A stretch of 64,000 bases of DNA from Macrolepiota albuminosa (Eukaryota; Basidiomycota; Agaricomycetes; Agaricales; Agaricaceae), in NCBI GenBank assembly GCA_027475525.1, contig JAMWFC010000108.1:1811-65810 (forward strand), given 5' to 3'. Shown here one piece after another: positions 31,365 through 43,993 of the stretch (its first letter is position 1; each line of letters begins with the position of its first letter). The notes under the pieces are model-generated. The model saw only the letters and a program-made list of their open reading frames with translations, did not search any database and was not told the origin of the DNA. The position numbers and the translations under genes are program-made.

Positions 31365-32314
31365 TGATAGGACCCTATACAGGTTAGGCGCATCAACGGC
31401 AGGCTCGGCACCGGTTCCGGAAACCTTGCTGCACTCGTTCCGAACTTGGCGCACGCGTTTTACCTATTTTAAGCCATTCCCAATGGCCGGACACGGCAAG
31501 AAGCAGATCCAATCAGTGATAGCGCCGATCGGCAGACAGAATGACAACTGACAGATGGCATCAGTCACTGACGACAGCGCTTAGCGAGAAGCCTGATGAT
31601 CTATCAAAAACTGACGGACAGCTTGGCGTTTGACCTTGGCGTCTGACACCGCTTACCGTCTCGATTTGGCGCCCAACGTCGCTTAGGTGTTCTGACAGGC
31701 AGGAGGGTGATGGATTGATGGTTTAGCACCGCGATCTGCCGCCGGGTGGCGCCAAGGGTCCTCAAAGGACGGTAGGGATCTGAAACCGTTGGAGCTACCC
31801 CTATGAAATTTTCCAGTTTACCGCACTTTGGCGATGGTTGGTCACTGGCGACGGTGAACTCCTTGTAGTATATATATTACTTACCGACTTGTACATAGAG
31901 AATCAGACGAATAGACCAGAGTTTCCCCCTTTACTTCAGTCTCCCTTACGCTCAAGAGCTCATTTACGCTACGGTCGGCAACGTCAAACTCATCGGCAGT
32001 TGCAGACGTTCGCCAATACTCGACACACTCGCGCCTTGCAACTACGGCAGGCATTATCGACGCTTAGACTTCGCTAAGCTTATCTTGCTCTTGCCGCTTA
32101 CCTTTGCCATGTTCACTTACCGCATTTCCTTAGGCGCTTTACCTTAGCGCTTGACACTTGCCGACTCCGTTACCGACTTTTCCCCTTTTCAACAGACGCG
32201 TTCTCTGGGACCTGCCCGGGACTCCTCATATCACTTTTAGCGCGCCCAACGCACACTCTTGGTACGGTAACACTTTTGTTACATTTGTTACTGACCAAAC
32301 TTTGGGCGTCATCA
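31365..32314 (+). mobile_element. 3' LTR of element B
   Basis: Same ends as the 5' LTR. The last 73 bases plus ACGT are duplicated again (32242-32395) as one of the exact 77-bp repeats, so the sequence just downstream looks like a second LTR end. Confidence 0.9.
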
Positions 32315-32395
32315 ACGTGCGCCCAACGCACACTCTTGGTACGGTAACACTTTTGTTACATTTGTTACTGACCAAACTTTGGGCGTCATCAACGT

Positions 32396-34200
32396 GTTTA
32401 AATATTTAAGCTTAAGCTTTTTAAGCTTTAACTAAGATATGTGCTACGTTATCGCTTATTAGGAATAGGAATATATCAATTAACTTATCTTTCAGTAAGT
32501 ATATTCATCATTCAACGAGAAGGACTAGTAAAACATACCAAGTTCTGACAAAGATCATGACATTTTGTCGTCCTTATCAGAGCTGCCAGTCATGTCTACT
32601 CGTTGTAGTTTCAGAATAGAAGGTAAATTCACAACCACTGTACTGCCATATGCACACTGTACATGCATTCTTTAACAAATTACCTAACAAAAGATGAATT
32701 TTTGAAATCAATTTGACTCATTTACACTAGCAGCAAAGTATGACGCTTTCTTAACACTAGAGATCTTTATTTAATAATATTAATGAGAGTGCCGTGCCAA
32801 CAGCAAAATAAACATGGTTGAGTACTCATTCTCAACACAATTTTTGGATTCGAACCAAAAGTCATTATCTAATTCAATATTACCTGCACAGCCCATCTCA
32901 AGATTGACCAGGTGGTACATCTCAGATCACACACTCAGACTATTAGTATGTCCAATTACCTCTTCTGCGCAATGACTATTTTTTGATGATGTGCCTCCAA
33001 CAAACAACCACCAACTTGAATCCACAAATGCCTTCAACAAATCATGCAACAAAGACTCATCAATCCACTTTGTAAATCCAACGCCCTTCCATCCACCAAC
33101 GTCTTTTGCAGTACCACCTCTTTGAATAAACACACCAAGTGCTAAGCGCTTATTTCTCAACCTTTTCGAATTCAGACCAAAAAGTCATTGTCCGATCCGT
33201 CCGATTCTCAACATTACCTGCACAGCCCAACTCAAAGCTGACAAAGTGACATAACCTTCTCAAATTATTCAGTACGTCCATTACCTCTTCTATCTATATT
33301 CTAACTCAAGGCTAATCAAGTGATGTAAACTTCTCAGACTATTCAGTATGTCCATTACCTTCTTCTAACTCAGGACTGAACATATGGCATGAACTTCTCA
33401 GACTATTAAGTACGTCCATTACCTTTTCTGCAATTGCTATTTTTATAAATAAAGTTGAAAAATACCTCTTAGTATACTAGTAACCTAATTCAATTGACAT
33501 TATCACCATCGATCTCATGATTTCTGTAGAAGTCTTTTGCAACCATACAATATACCGGTACAATGTACAAACATATCTCAACACTCCATTTGCGACTCAC
33601 ATCTCCTCTCATAAATACAAATCAGAACCAACAATCTTCTACACCAGCCAACTCCTCATCTTCAATCGATGGAGATACGAAGATGGAGCTAAAGTCCATG
33701 ACAGAAAAGTATTGTGCCGCGATGAAAAATAACAAAAAATGTATGTGACAATCTTATTTATTGCTTCTTTTGGATATGACCTTGATTGATTATTTACACA
33801 GTGTACAGCCAAAAAATGTATGTGACAATCTTATTTATTGCTTCTTTTGGATATGACCTTGATTGATTATTTACACAGTGTACAGCCTTCTAGCTCGTGC
33901 AGAGAAAGCCGTCGATAATGCAGGCAAGCACCATTCTCAATATTAAATTTTCTACCGACATACTGACATTACAGCCTTACTTATCAGATGCAGCCATCAA
34001 CGAAGTGAAAATGAAGAATGAACAGTTGACGACTCTAGTACAAAATATAGGTAAGTAACATCACATTTAAACTAAGTGATAATAGCTAATGCCGATTGCA
34101 CTAGAGTCCCACCGCCAAGAGTTAATAAATGTCAACAAATATCTGATGGACGCATACTTGTCAGAAAGTGACGATTGAGATGACGATGACGGCACTACTA
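32396..34200 (+). repeat. Better-preserved copy of a ~1.5-1.8 kb paralogous segment
   Basis: The order of recognisable stretches here recurs at about 40290-41730: the TATCAATTAACTTATCT region, the block on AGTCATT and GATTCAATATTAC, the TCTGCAATTGCTATTTTTATAAATAAAG block, and the exon region of the small gene. This copy keeps C and G residues where the other has T and A. No ends or target duplications were determined. Confidence 0.6.
33563..34178 (+). CDS. Small multi-exon gene, coiled-coil protein of unknown function
   Basis: Four exons can be proposed: 33563-33740, 33879-33923, 33988-34050 and 34105-34178. Introns have GTATGT, GCAAGC (a GC-AG intron) and GTAAGT donors. The joined frame is continuous and ends with an acidic LSESDD before TGA 34176-34178. 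The middle and end are rich in Glu, Lys, Asn and Leu (KMKNEQLTTLVQNI), suggesting a short coiled coil. The first intron is lengthened by an exact 77-bp duplication (about 33735-33888). The ATG at 33563 is the first in frame; a later Met at about 33683 is also possible. A decayed paralogue lies at about 41120-41700, where stops have appeared. I do not recognise a family. Confidence 0.45.
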
Positions 34201-36434
34201 TACTGACATACACAAGAACCATCATGTTTGTTCTATGCATATACAGTTAGATTGAGATGACGATGACGGCACTACTATACTGACATACAAAAGAACCATC
34301 ATGTTTGTTTTATGCATATACAGTTGTACCTGGTATATGTAGTCTAAACTGTACATACAAAACGAAATTTCATCCACACTGTATATAAATAAACAGAGCC
34401 AAAAAAAAACATACCTATGGTGCAGACTACACCACCAAACCAAACGCCACTCCAAAAAAAAAAAACAAAAAAACAAAAAAAGACAATGTCAAGGTCTAAA
34501 CACCAAACGCTACTCCAAAAAAAAAAAAAAAAAAAAAAAACAATGACAAGGTCTAACATGCCTATACAAATACAAACTAATTATATCGGAAGCCGTACAG
34601 ACTAATTATGATGGAAGCCACTCTTTCCATAATATGGACTCCAACGTGAAAGAGTGCTATGGCGTTCCCAAATCTTGATATGATAACATTGAATTATACA
34701 TCTCAAATGACTGGATTAGCATAGCAGACTGGAATACAACAACAATTATCCTTATGACAAGAATATCTACAGTCGCTTACAAAAACATGCTGTATATGCT
34801 TTACCAAGAAATGATCAAGTATTTTGATCCATGTGATGAAGGAGTGGACGATCTATTGTCAATGATAATGGCCTATCTGTTTATTTGCGATCTTCACGTG
34901 ACGTGAACATGACTCTGAGTGTGAGCATCAGAGTGAGGCTTTGACTTTAGTTTTGACGACAGGAACAAGAAAACAGGCACAGACATGAGCACCTTTCTCC
35001 ACCTCTTTTGAGTCTTCTTCTCAGCGTCTATCCTGCTCATTGTACCAGAAACAGAGACAGAGACAGAGGCACCTACAGCTGGAGCCGGAGAAACGCCAGG
35101 AAACACACACACAAGTGCGTCAGCCAACGGTGAGGTCACAGACAGCAGCACAAGCCACTATGTACTTAAATGCAGGGTTGATGAGGGGTGGATGTTGAAC
35201 GTTGACCTGGGGATGGCTAGAACGCTCACAGGATGAAACGGGCAATATCTCTTGAACTCTAGGACGTCATCATGTTCGTCGTTGATGAAAACGGCACAGC
35301 TGATATACGTGCCTCGTGCTCACATGTGTACAATCGTAGCTACTGAGAATAAAGTCAACAAGGACCTTAGTGTTGTCCAGGAGTCTCGAGTATATATGAT
35401 GATGAAAGACAATATAACCATGTGATTGTGATTGAATGATATGAAATATAGATCACACATATAAAGTTTGAACATGTGATGTTGTCTTTTGACCAATCAT
35501 TATTGTGATTGAATGATATGAAATATAGATCACACATATAAAGTTTGAACATGTGATGTTGTCTTTTGACCAATCATTATGTAAGTGTTCATCCCCACAA
35601 ATAATTACATAAGTGTTTGTCCACATGAACGATTACATAATGATTTTATTATTATTATTGTATCGTATAGAATGATCATCATTATACGTAATACATACGT
35701 CTCTTTCTTTCCTCCCTGTCTTTTCTTAAAATTTTCAATTTCAAACAATCTCCATGTATAATAATAATGAAATAATAAATAAAGAAAATAAAAAACGAAT
35801 GAAGAGAAGAGTACATACATACAAGTAATAAAAGAAAAAGTAATAAAAGAAAAAGAAACATGTATGTAAGAGTCTGGGACTGGCGCACACGTGCGCCGCT
35901 ACGATGAAATTAAGTTGTCCCTTGCCGGACATACTCGATGCTTACGGTGTTCAGCAGCACTTAACATTATTGTATATTGAAGGAAAGCTGACCTCGAAGA
36001 CATCATGTAATGATATGTATAGTAGTTCAATACATATTTGGAATATATAGGTATCTTGTAAAAGTATGAAGACAATATTTGAAAATTTATTTCTAACTCC
36101 CACCTCACGGGTGTTTGACGAAGGATCTCGGCACTTTCCGACTTCGAACCTTGTCAACAGCATCCCACACTTGAAGCAAACGTTACAAGTTACAACCTGT
36201 ATCTTGAACTCCTACGTCGAGTCTCTGCTTGCGCATGGAAGATAACAACAGCTTAGATGCAGTAGAAACAGTGAGGCCGCATCTGCCATCTACCTATATT
36301 TTATCCTCTGAGTCTCCCACAGGACATACCCTCTGGTTTTCTTGGTAGTTGGCGCTTCGAAACTCGACTGTTAGGGATTGAGCAGTGGATTCCTTCCTCA
36401 CTGGCAAGAACTTGGTCGTGGATAAGAGTTCGTC
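34179..36434. other. Intergenic and repeat DNA with no confident gene
   Basis: Holds a 77-bp duplication with two mismatches (34174-34327), A-runs preceded by AACGCYACTCC (34440-34530) that match a sequence near 6085, an open plus-strand stretch 34679-34905 of about 75 codons without a convincing start, a 77-bp duplication at 35428-35581, and a MITE-like arm near 35580-35640. A decayed gene may lie in 34680-35200, but it cannot be reconstructed. Confidence 0.4.
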
Positions 36435-38128
36435 ATGCTTTTACTTGCTTGGAAGCTTTTTGTTGCTGATAAACCCAAGGAACCTCAGCATACAGTCAGA
36501 TTCAGCGACATACCTTCGGAAATTCTGACCGAAATTCTGAAGCATGTCCATTGGCGTGACTTGCTCATCATGAGGCAGGTGGGCTCATTGGATTTCATTG
36601 CGAAAGCAAAGAAATAGATCGATGTCTGTAGGTTTGCAAACAACTAAACGACGTTTCGCGAACACGGGAAGTGTGGACGAACCAGTATCGAAGCTATTTG
36701 GAAGAGAAAAGATTTAGGATGGCAGCGGAAGAAAGTCTCGACATGTATCCGCCTTTGGAAATGGAGTCCTGGGTGTTGCAACGAAGGAGTGCAGATTGGG
36801 AGTGGCAATCTAAAAGCCATCCGGTTTATGAGCGCATGATCTCTTTTGACGCTGGACTTACGTATACTTTGGTCCCAGGTGGACGCTGGCTTCTTACCAC
36901 TATGATGAGCGCATGATCTCTTTTGACGCTGGACTTACGTATACTTTGGTCCCAGGTGGACGCTGGCTTCTGACCACTATGGACAATGGTTCAGTGTTGT
37001 GCCATGACCTCGAAGATCCCCAAATGCGGAGCAATTTATTAATTCCACCGCGTGATGATCCCAATAGCCAATTTTTATATCGCGTAGCCGTTGACATTGA
37101 TCACACGCATCCAACATCAAAGTTCTTTATGGTCACGTATCCTTCAGAATACTATGGTCAGTCGCATTCCAGTCTGATGCGAAACACCAATGATCTTGAC
37201 TCGCATACGGACCAACGCTCTAGCACAGCCTCTAATCGGTTCTTCTGATCTTATGGTCTGGTCTGTCAACATGTGTGGACATGGATCCTCTGCATGCCTG
37301 GAAGCACATCTTTTACATTCTTTTCCAGCGACCGAGCCCCGTACCAGTGTATTCTCCGTCAGTCTTTCTGGTAATCTACTCGCAAGGCTTATGTATACAT
37401 ATTGGTTTCGGTCATACATTGAAATTTTTGACTGGAGGTCCTCTACGCCCTCTGTGCATCATAGAACGGTGATTTTTCCTAGTGATTCAGACTCTAAGTA
37501 CCCGGTACGTGAGGTTCCTTTCATACAGTGTACACAAGTTTTCACATAGGCGATTTAGAAACATGTATTGCTCCTTCCAGGAAGCCGGTTAGCCTTTGTC
37601 TCCGCCTACAATCTCTTCATATACGATACAGGCACAATGACGGAAGATCAACCAATAGCCCCCGTAATTCCCCAGATTCCGTCAGAACCACGATGGGTAT
37701 CATTCGATGGCTTTGGGGACCATGTATTTCGACATCTTCAATCGATTCGGGACAATGACGCCTTTATTCTTGTTTTGGCTTCCAAACAGATAATTTACCA
37801 TCTAGTGATTCCTCACAACGTCGAGAATCCACCGCATCTTGCACAATATATGAATGTGCCTCACGAATATCGTCTGTATTCGGCTGGAACACACAAGGCG
37901 CTTGTGAAGAAACAAAATGCGACCCTAGTCAAAATCGGCACCACAAATCATCCACATTCAGACGTTGTCACTGTGCATCAACTCAACATTTCTTCAGATC
38001 TTCAATGCTTCTTACGCATGGTATCCATCGATCCACCTCTTTTGATCGAGGACATTGGTCGCATCATAATCAAGGACAATCGTACAATTTACATTCTTGA
38101 AACCTCTAGATTTCCCAAATTTCTTTAA
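36435..38128 (+). CDS. F-box protein, basidiomycete type
   Basis: Exon 1 (36435-36578) encodes an N-terminal F-box around DIPSEILTEILKHVHWRDL, continued after an intron (GTGGGC donor, GTAG acceptor) as VCKQLNDVSRTREVW from 36632. Such proteins bind Skp1 in SCF ubiquitin ligases and recruit targets. The following about 450 residues resemble the beta-rich regions of fungal F-box proteins with LVPGGRWLL followed by SVLCHDL, and later FDW and LAFVSAYNLFIYD stretches; no classical WD40 repeats are obvious. A second intron runs 37505-37558. An exact-period 77-bp duplication with one mismatch lies at 36828-36981 and must be removed for a continuous frame. Between about 37190 and 37250 the frame also changes, by an unrecognised intron or an indel, so the gene may be damaged. 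Confidence 0.62.
36828..36981. repeat. 77-bp duplication inside the F-box gene
   Basis: Copies at 36828-36904 and 36905-36981 differ at one base. It inserts 77 bp into coding sequence and shifts the frame; the protein reads through smoothly if one copy is ignored. Confidence 0.85.
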
Positions 38129-40289
38129 TATGAAATATCATATATTCATTACAAAGCAGCTAATTTTGCTCTTCTGTGGGCTTCCCCGACTCTCTTATTT
38201 GCGTAAGAGAAAGGGTTCTTTTACAAGGTTGAACGTCTCGAGTTCTCCTCAGATTTGCCCCAGATCATACGATGTTCTAGAAGCTTCTAGAAGGTTTTCT
38301 TTTTGGTCTGCTTTTCAATAAATGTTGGTAGAAAATACTTAAAAAATTCAAAACAAAGCAAAGTTGAGGCTGAGACTAAGCACTGAGTTGTAAAAAACTG
38401 AGGCCTTAATCAAACAAAGTAAGGTTAGAGCAGAGGCTATACATGTGCTGAGAGGAGTTTGGAAGCAAAGCCTCCAAGAAATTATGAAATTCATGCTGAA
38501 GGCACAAATTGTAGCTTGTTGATACGACGCTGTACCAGCAGTCAGGGACACAACATGCACCAGAAGTCAAAATAAACATTTAATCATAAGGCTGAAAACT
38601 GTAAGCCTCCTGGTAGCAGTCTCAACAAATTATATCTCCAAAAACACCCCAATAAATACACAGACAGTACAGAACCAAGGGCAGGGACCAGCTCAAGCTA
38701 TCAACACAACAATAGTCCAACCACTGTAATGGGGAGGGGAAGCATGGGAGCTGGCAGAAGTGATGAAATGGGATCAATTTGTGATGATCTAGATCAAGAT
38801 CAGATCTGACAATGCCCAATTTGTCATGACTGAAAGGGGAAAGGAAAAGAAGCATGGAGGAATGTCAAAAGAAGCATGGAATGCAGGGAAGCGCTAAAAG
38901 GGGAAAGAAGGATCTATGAATGGGATCGTGCTAAATGGAGCTGAAGCAAATGGGGAAGTGTCAATCAGAGACATCCAGAGGAATGATGGAACAAGAAGTT
39001 GAATGGTGGAACTGGTGGCACCAAAACATGCCTCCCAAAAGGGAAATTGGACTATCAAATATGTTCTGGAGGCTGGGGAGTTGACAACAAAGAGTCAGGT
39101 GTAGATAGTGGTCTGTGCACCAGAAAAACAGTATAAATAGCCCAAGTTTAGTAGAAAATAGACAGGCAATTGATAGGCAAAGGCTCGGTGATTCTCAGAA
39201 AGTGAATTGCTTAGGCTGGAGTCTGTTGAGAACCCTCTGCATTCCAGAAGATTAGGATTTGCACTCAAAAACATTAATACATCAACTTCATCATCAAGTC
39301 AGTGTGAATTGAGAGTCATACTCTACACCAGCAAAGCCCCAGAACTAATAGTAATACTCACACCAAGTACTACATTGTCTATATAATATTGAACAACTGT
39401 TTTATGGAAATGATAGATTAGTTAGTTTTGACTAAGGCTGCCAAATATTTGTCTTTTTAGTCTATTTTTTTAGTAGATCTTAATATAAAATGGTTAAACA
39501 ATTTTAAAAAAAAATAACTGAAAAATCAGAAAAAATTCAAGAGCTACTGATACACTGATTTTGGTTAGTGTTGTTGAGATTTAGAAATGCTTAAAAATCT
39601 GAAAATTTCAATTTAGTAACACTTTGACAGCTGTGATTATATAACATAGTTTTGTTGAGTTTTTGAATTCTTACATATCCCAAGTGCACAAGATCCAGTT
39701 CTATGCAGAGAATGGTGACTACACAAGCATAGAAACAGTAGTAAAGGGAAAAAAATAGCTGTGCTGAGTGTGATCGCTGTAACAGCCTGTTCTATTATAG
39801 ATTGAGCACTGAGTTGTGAAAAACTGAGGCCTTAACTTAATAAGTGGAAATGAGGTGATTAGTAAGGCTAACCTAGAACCTTCTTTTTAGAGTGACAATT
39901 ATAAGAGTTAGCTCATTCAAGTATTAGAAATGCTTAGAAAATTTCAAAAAAAAAAAATCACTAAACAATCAGAAAAAATTAAAGAGCTACTGATATACTG
40001 ATTTTATTTTTTTTTCTGAGATTTATAAATGCTTAAAAAATCTGGAAAATTTGAGCAAAATTTAATTTAGCTTATAGTAATACTTTGGCCTTAATTGAAT
40101 GAAATAATATTGAGGCTAAAATTAAGCATTGAATTCTTTATACACACTTGGAGCTCTAACTAAACAAAGTGAGGTTGAAATAGAGGCTAAGTACCTTATA
40201 CATACTTGAAGCCTTGAGATTAAGGTAGAGGCTGGGTTGGGAGGGTTTGAGAGCAAAGCCCTCAATGAGCTACAACATTTGTGCTGAAG
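38129..40289. repeat. AT-rich repeats, possible solo LTR near 38880-39350
   Basis: Related blocks recur at about 38380-38530, 39800-39830 and 40090-40300 (CTGAGGCCTTAA and GCAAAGCCTC/GCCCTC motifs). Around 39131 a TATAAATAG box lies in a sequence that ends with short C-rich stretches, which resembles a Copia-type LTR, but I could not fix its ends or a target duplication. No gene is seen. Confidence 0.3.
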
Positions 40290-41730
40290 ACATAAATAGT
40301 AGCTTGTACAAATGTATCAATTAATTTATCTCTTAGTAACTATATTCAATAAAATAGACCAGTGAAACATACAAGCTTCTAAAAGGACTCGTGATATTTT
40401 TTTGTCCTTGCCAAAGCTGCCATTTATATCTTTTTTATTATAGATTCAGAATAAAATATATATTTCACAGCACTGCATTGCTATATTACTTAATAAAAGA
40501 CAAATTTTGAAATTGATTTAACTGATATTCATACTAGCAGCAAAGTATGATGCTACCTCAGCACTATATCTTTGATAACAGTGACAATACTGAATAAACA
40601 CATTGAGTACTCATTTTTGCATTCAGACCAAAAGTCATTGTCTGATTCAATATTACTTGCGCAGCTCCACTCAAAACTAGCTAGGTGGCATAAGCTTTAA
40701 AACTATTGATATGTCTAATTACTTTTTCTGCAATTACTATTTTTGATAAAATACCTTCAATCAACTTGAATTCACACACATTTAACAATTTATTTAACAA
40801 AAGCCTCAATTTACTTTGTAAATCCAATACTCTTCCAATGCAATCTGTACTACCAACACCTTTAAATAAAGATACCAAGTGCTTAGCATTTATTTTCCAA
40901 CATTTTTAAATTTAGACCAGAAGTTATTGTCCAATCTGATTCAATATTATTTGCACAGCCCAACTCACAGCTGACTAAGTAGCATAAGCTTCTCAAACTA
41001 TTTAGTATGTCTATTACTTTTTCTGCAATTACTATTTTTATAAATAAAGTTATAAAATACTTTTTAGTATATATTAGTAACCTAATTCAATTAACATCAA
41101 ATTACTCATAAATTCTATATGCAAATAAGCAGAAATTTTTTGTGACTATACACTGATACAATGTGCAAACATATCTCTATACCTGATATAAGAATTTATA
41201 TCTGATTCTCTAATGAATAATATAAGTCAGAACTAATATTGTGCAGCTGCTGACTCTTCCTCTTTTTAACTCAATAGAGATACAAGATAGATTTAAAACA
41301 CATAATAGCAAAATATCGTGCTACTAAAAAATAGTAAAAATGAATGTGACAATCTAATCTATTGCTTTTTTTTAGATGTGATCTTAATTGCTGGCAGTGT
41401 ACAAGCTTTTAGTCTGTGCAGAAAAAGCTGTCAAGCATGCAGACAAGCACCATTGCCAATATTAAATTTTCTACCAACATTCTAACATTACAGCTTTACT
41501 TATCAGAAATAGCTATAAACAAAGTAATAATTAAGAATGAATAGTTAACAACTATAGTACAACAAATAAGTAAGTAATATTATATTTAAAGTAAATAATA
41601 ATAGCTGATGATAATTGTGCTTGAGTTTTGCTGCAAAGAACTTTGAAATAATAACATATATCTGATAAATAAGTACTTTTCAAGAAGTAATGATTGAGAT
41701 GATGATAATACTATGCCAACAAACATATGA
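40290..41730 (+). repeat. Decayed paralogue of the 32.4-34.2 kb segment
   Basis: Collinear with 32440-34180 but with many C-to-T and G-to-A changes and small gaps. The part matching the small gene (about 41120-41700) contains stops and lost splice sites. It was probably duplicated, then degraded by cytosine deamination or drift. Confidence 0.6.
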
Positions 41731-41922
41731 AGGATCAAAGTCACTCTTTATCTCATTCTAAGTGCTAACACTTAGTGTTTGTTAGCACTTTTTTGCCTTT
41801 TAGTAAACTGAGACAAGCTGAAACTGCTACTCTATTCTAGTATCAAGCCTTGAGAACCAGAAGTCTCAAAGATGGAATAGTGAGAATAAGGAGTAAGCAA
41901 AGTAACATGAAAAAAGAGAAAG

Positions 41923-42439
41923 TGTAAGAACAACCTCTAGAGGCTGTGGCTCAGTCATACAGCTGGTAGAGAGAGATCCAAGTGTATTAGAATATATACT
42001 GACAATATTATGATTGCTACTCACCTGGCAAAGGGAGATCCAAAGAGAACAAGTTTAGGGATTCCCTATGCCAGGTTGGATGCTTCTGGAGCCTCTGAAG
42101 CATGGGAAACAACTGTACAGTACAACAAAACCTTAAAAACTCAAAAATTGCCTACACAAACAATTGCACAAATAAGGAGCAAACTCTGGCAAACTCTGGC
42201 TTATATAAGTGGTCTGGAAGCGATGCTGAGGGCCCACACTTGTCTGAATAGTAGCTAAAGAACCAGAGCACCTCAAGGGCTGGTAGTAGTACTAACAGAT
42301 AGTGTTGAAAGAATAGAAACAGTAAAATGAAATAATGTCAGAAGAAATAAGAGAATGAATGAAGGAAGAGTGAAGAGATAAGGAGTGAGAAAAGAAAGAT
42401 AAAGAGTGAGAAAAGGAAGAAATGAGGAGTCCCCTGATA
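41923..42439 (-). mobile_element. Family III solo LTR
   Basis: Plus-strand reading TGTAAGAAC to CCTGATA. Flanks GAAAG and GAAAT are a near-perfect 5-bp target duplication. Compared with the copies at 45363 and 46252, several C residues have become T, including in the terminal CA, so this is an older copy. Confidence 0.8.
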
Positions 42440-43993
42440 GAAATCATATATCTGAAACAGAATATCAGAAAACAATGCAATAAAAATAATATAAAAAGGG
42501 GATCTGAGAGGCAAAGACAATATAAATAAACAAAGAGATACATGTCAAAGAGTCCTGAGATACAAATACAAAAAAAAACAAAAAGGGAGACAATATAAAG
42601 AAACAAAGATAAGGAATGACAGAGTAGAAAGAAAACTCAAAAAACAAGAACCTTATAAAGAGAATCAAACAACAACAAAAGATATAAGAGAGAGAAGACT
42701 GACAAGAAATCTAAGCACAGAAGAGTCAGAAAGGAGGCCAAGGTAAAATGACTGAACCGAGCTTACTCAAACATAGAGCAAAGAGAGAGGCAGAAAGACA
42801 TCAGGATCCAAAAAGTCAGAAGAAAGGAGGAAAGGAGATGACCGACTACATATCAACACCAACACCACTAATCAAACACTGCAATATACTCTCAATGTGA
42901 CAAGCTTGAATTTAGAAAAAAAATGGGTTGGTCATCCCAGCTTCTTCTGATCAGAAAGATCAGACCAGGATGACTCACACCCTTGATGTACACTGTAATG
43001 ACTGTTGATCAACTATGCACCTGTGACAATGAGCACAGCTATATCATTAAATACCTCAAAAATATCCAGGAAAATTGCTAATCAGTGGAGGAACAAAGAT
43101 AAAGTTTTATTTCATGTGCTACTTGAGAATTAATATTTCAATCACAGCACTTGATCAATTGTCATTGCTCTCACTGCTGAAGTCAACAAGGTGTTTACTC
43201 TTAGACATATGTGGGATTTTGTTTTTTATTTTCTCTCTATTTCCACTTGACTTCCATACTTTCTTCTTTGGTTGACCATTTTGCTTGTCACTGTCATTCT
43301 CACAGGTGTTGGCTTCTTCAGCAAGTACAGTGTCTCTGGCATTTGGACTTCTCTCCACTGTTATTCCTCTGGCCTTGAGATTTTCCAGCATCTGACCTTT
43401 GTTTCCTCTTCTTCACTGTCAGCTCTCCACTTGCAATCTTTTCTTGTCTGCCTTTGGTATGTGCTTCTTTCTCTCTGCATGTTAGCTTTGTCCACATACA
43501 TTTACCAGAAACTAGGGCATCATGCAGAATACAAGCATCTTCCATTACTGTGATTTTTGCAGGACCAGGATAGAGCATCACAACGGTACATGTCATATGT
43601 TGTACAGGAGCTTGCTTTGTGCGATACTATATGTGTCCAGCAGAGTCCACTACACTGGAGTGGAGCAGTCCCCACAGTGTGTAGAATACAGAGCCGTGGA
43701 CGTGCCACAATGTGCTGTATGACACGGTCCAGAGGATTGATAAAAGGCAGGCACACACATGCACATGCAGGCCCAGCGGATGCCAGTAGACACTAGCAGA
43801 TGTCAATGTGCATCAGTAGCCGCCAGCAGGCATCAGCCCATGAGTAAAAACCTCCACCATTGGTGGACCTCATGGCATGAATAAACCCTCCTTGAAGTTT
43901 CCCACTTTCCTCCCTTGCCCTTCCTCCCCACAATAACTCGAAGCTGGGTGCCTGCCCTTTCCTCCTTTTCCCACCTCCGACACCAGCGTATGT
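42440..43993. other. Intergenic DNA before element D
   Basis: Begins purine-rich (about 42440-42860). On the minus strand, about 43600-43155, two overlapping frames give a Lys-rich stretch (VKKRKQRSDAGK, then GQPKKKVWKSSGNREK) that could be the broken end of a nuclear or transposon protein. Otherwise nothing gene-like is seen. Confidence 0.35.
43155..43600 (-). pseudogene. Basic protein remnant, unknown
   Basis: Two frames joined by one shift near 43390 give a continuous basic protein segment with Lys/Arg clusters and a Ser/Asn-rich end. No catalytic motif is visible. It may be the C-terminus of a degraded transposase or of a host gene; I cannot decide. Confidence 0.25.

Larger units (their letters stand above)
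20053..32314 (+). mobile_element. Element B: nearly intact family II gypsy retrotransposon
   Basis: A full-length Ty3/gypsy element: LTRs at 20053-21001 and 31365-32314, primer-binding site, gag, protease, pol, an antisense accessory gene and a polypurine tract. ACGT flanks both ends (20049-20052 and 32315-32318). By eye the two LTRs differ at only a handful of places, mostly CG versus TG or CA, so insertion is recent. Pol is open over 1249 codons. A family I solo LTR (29999-30802) has since inserted into it. Confidence 0.93.

Noticed and set aside
32319..32395. An apparent second LTR end after element B
   Set aside because: It is an exact 77-bp copy of 32242-32318 and fits the assembly artefact.
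38880..39350. A Copia LTR
   Set aside because: A TATAAATAG box and general look suggest it, but no TG/CA ends with a target duplication could be fixed, so it is only mentioned within the repeat region.
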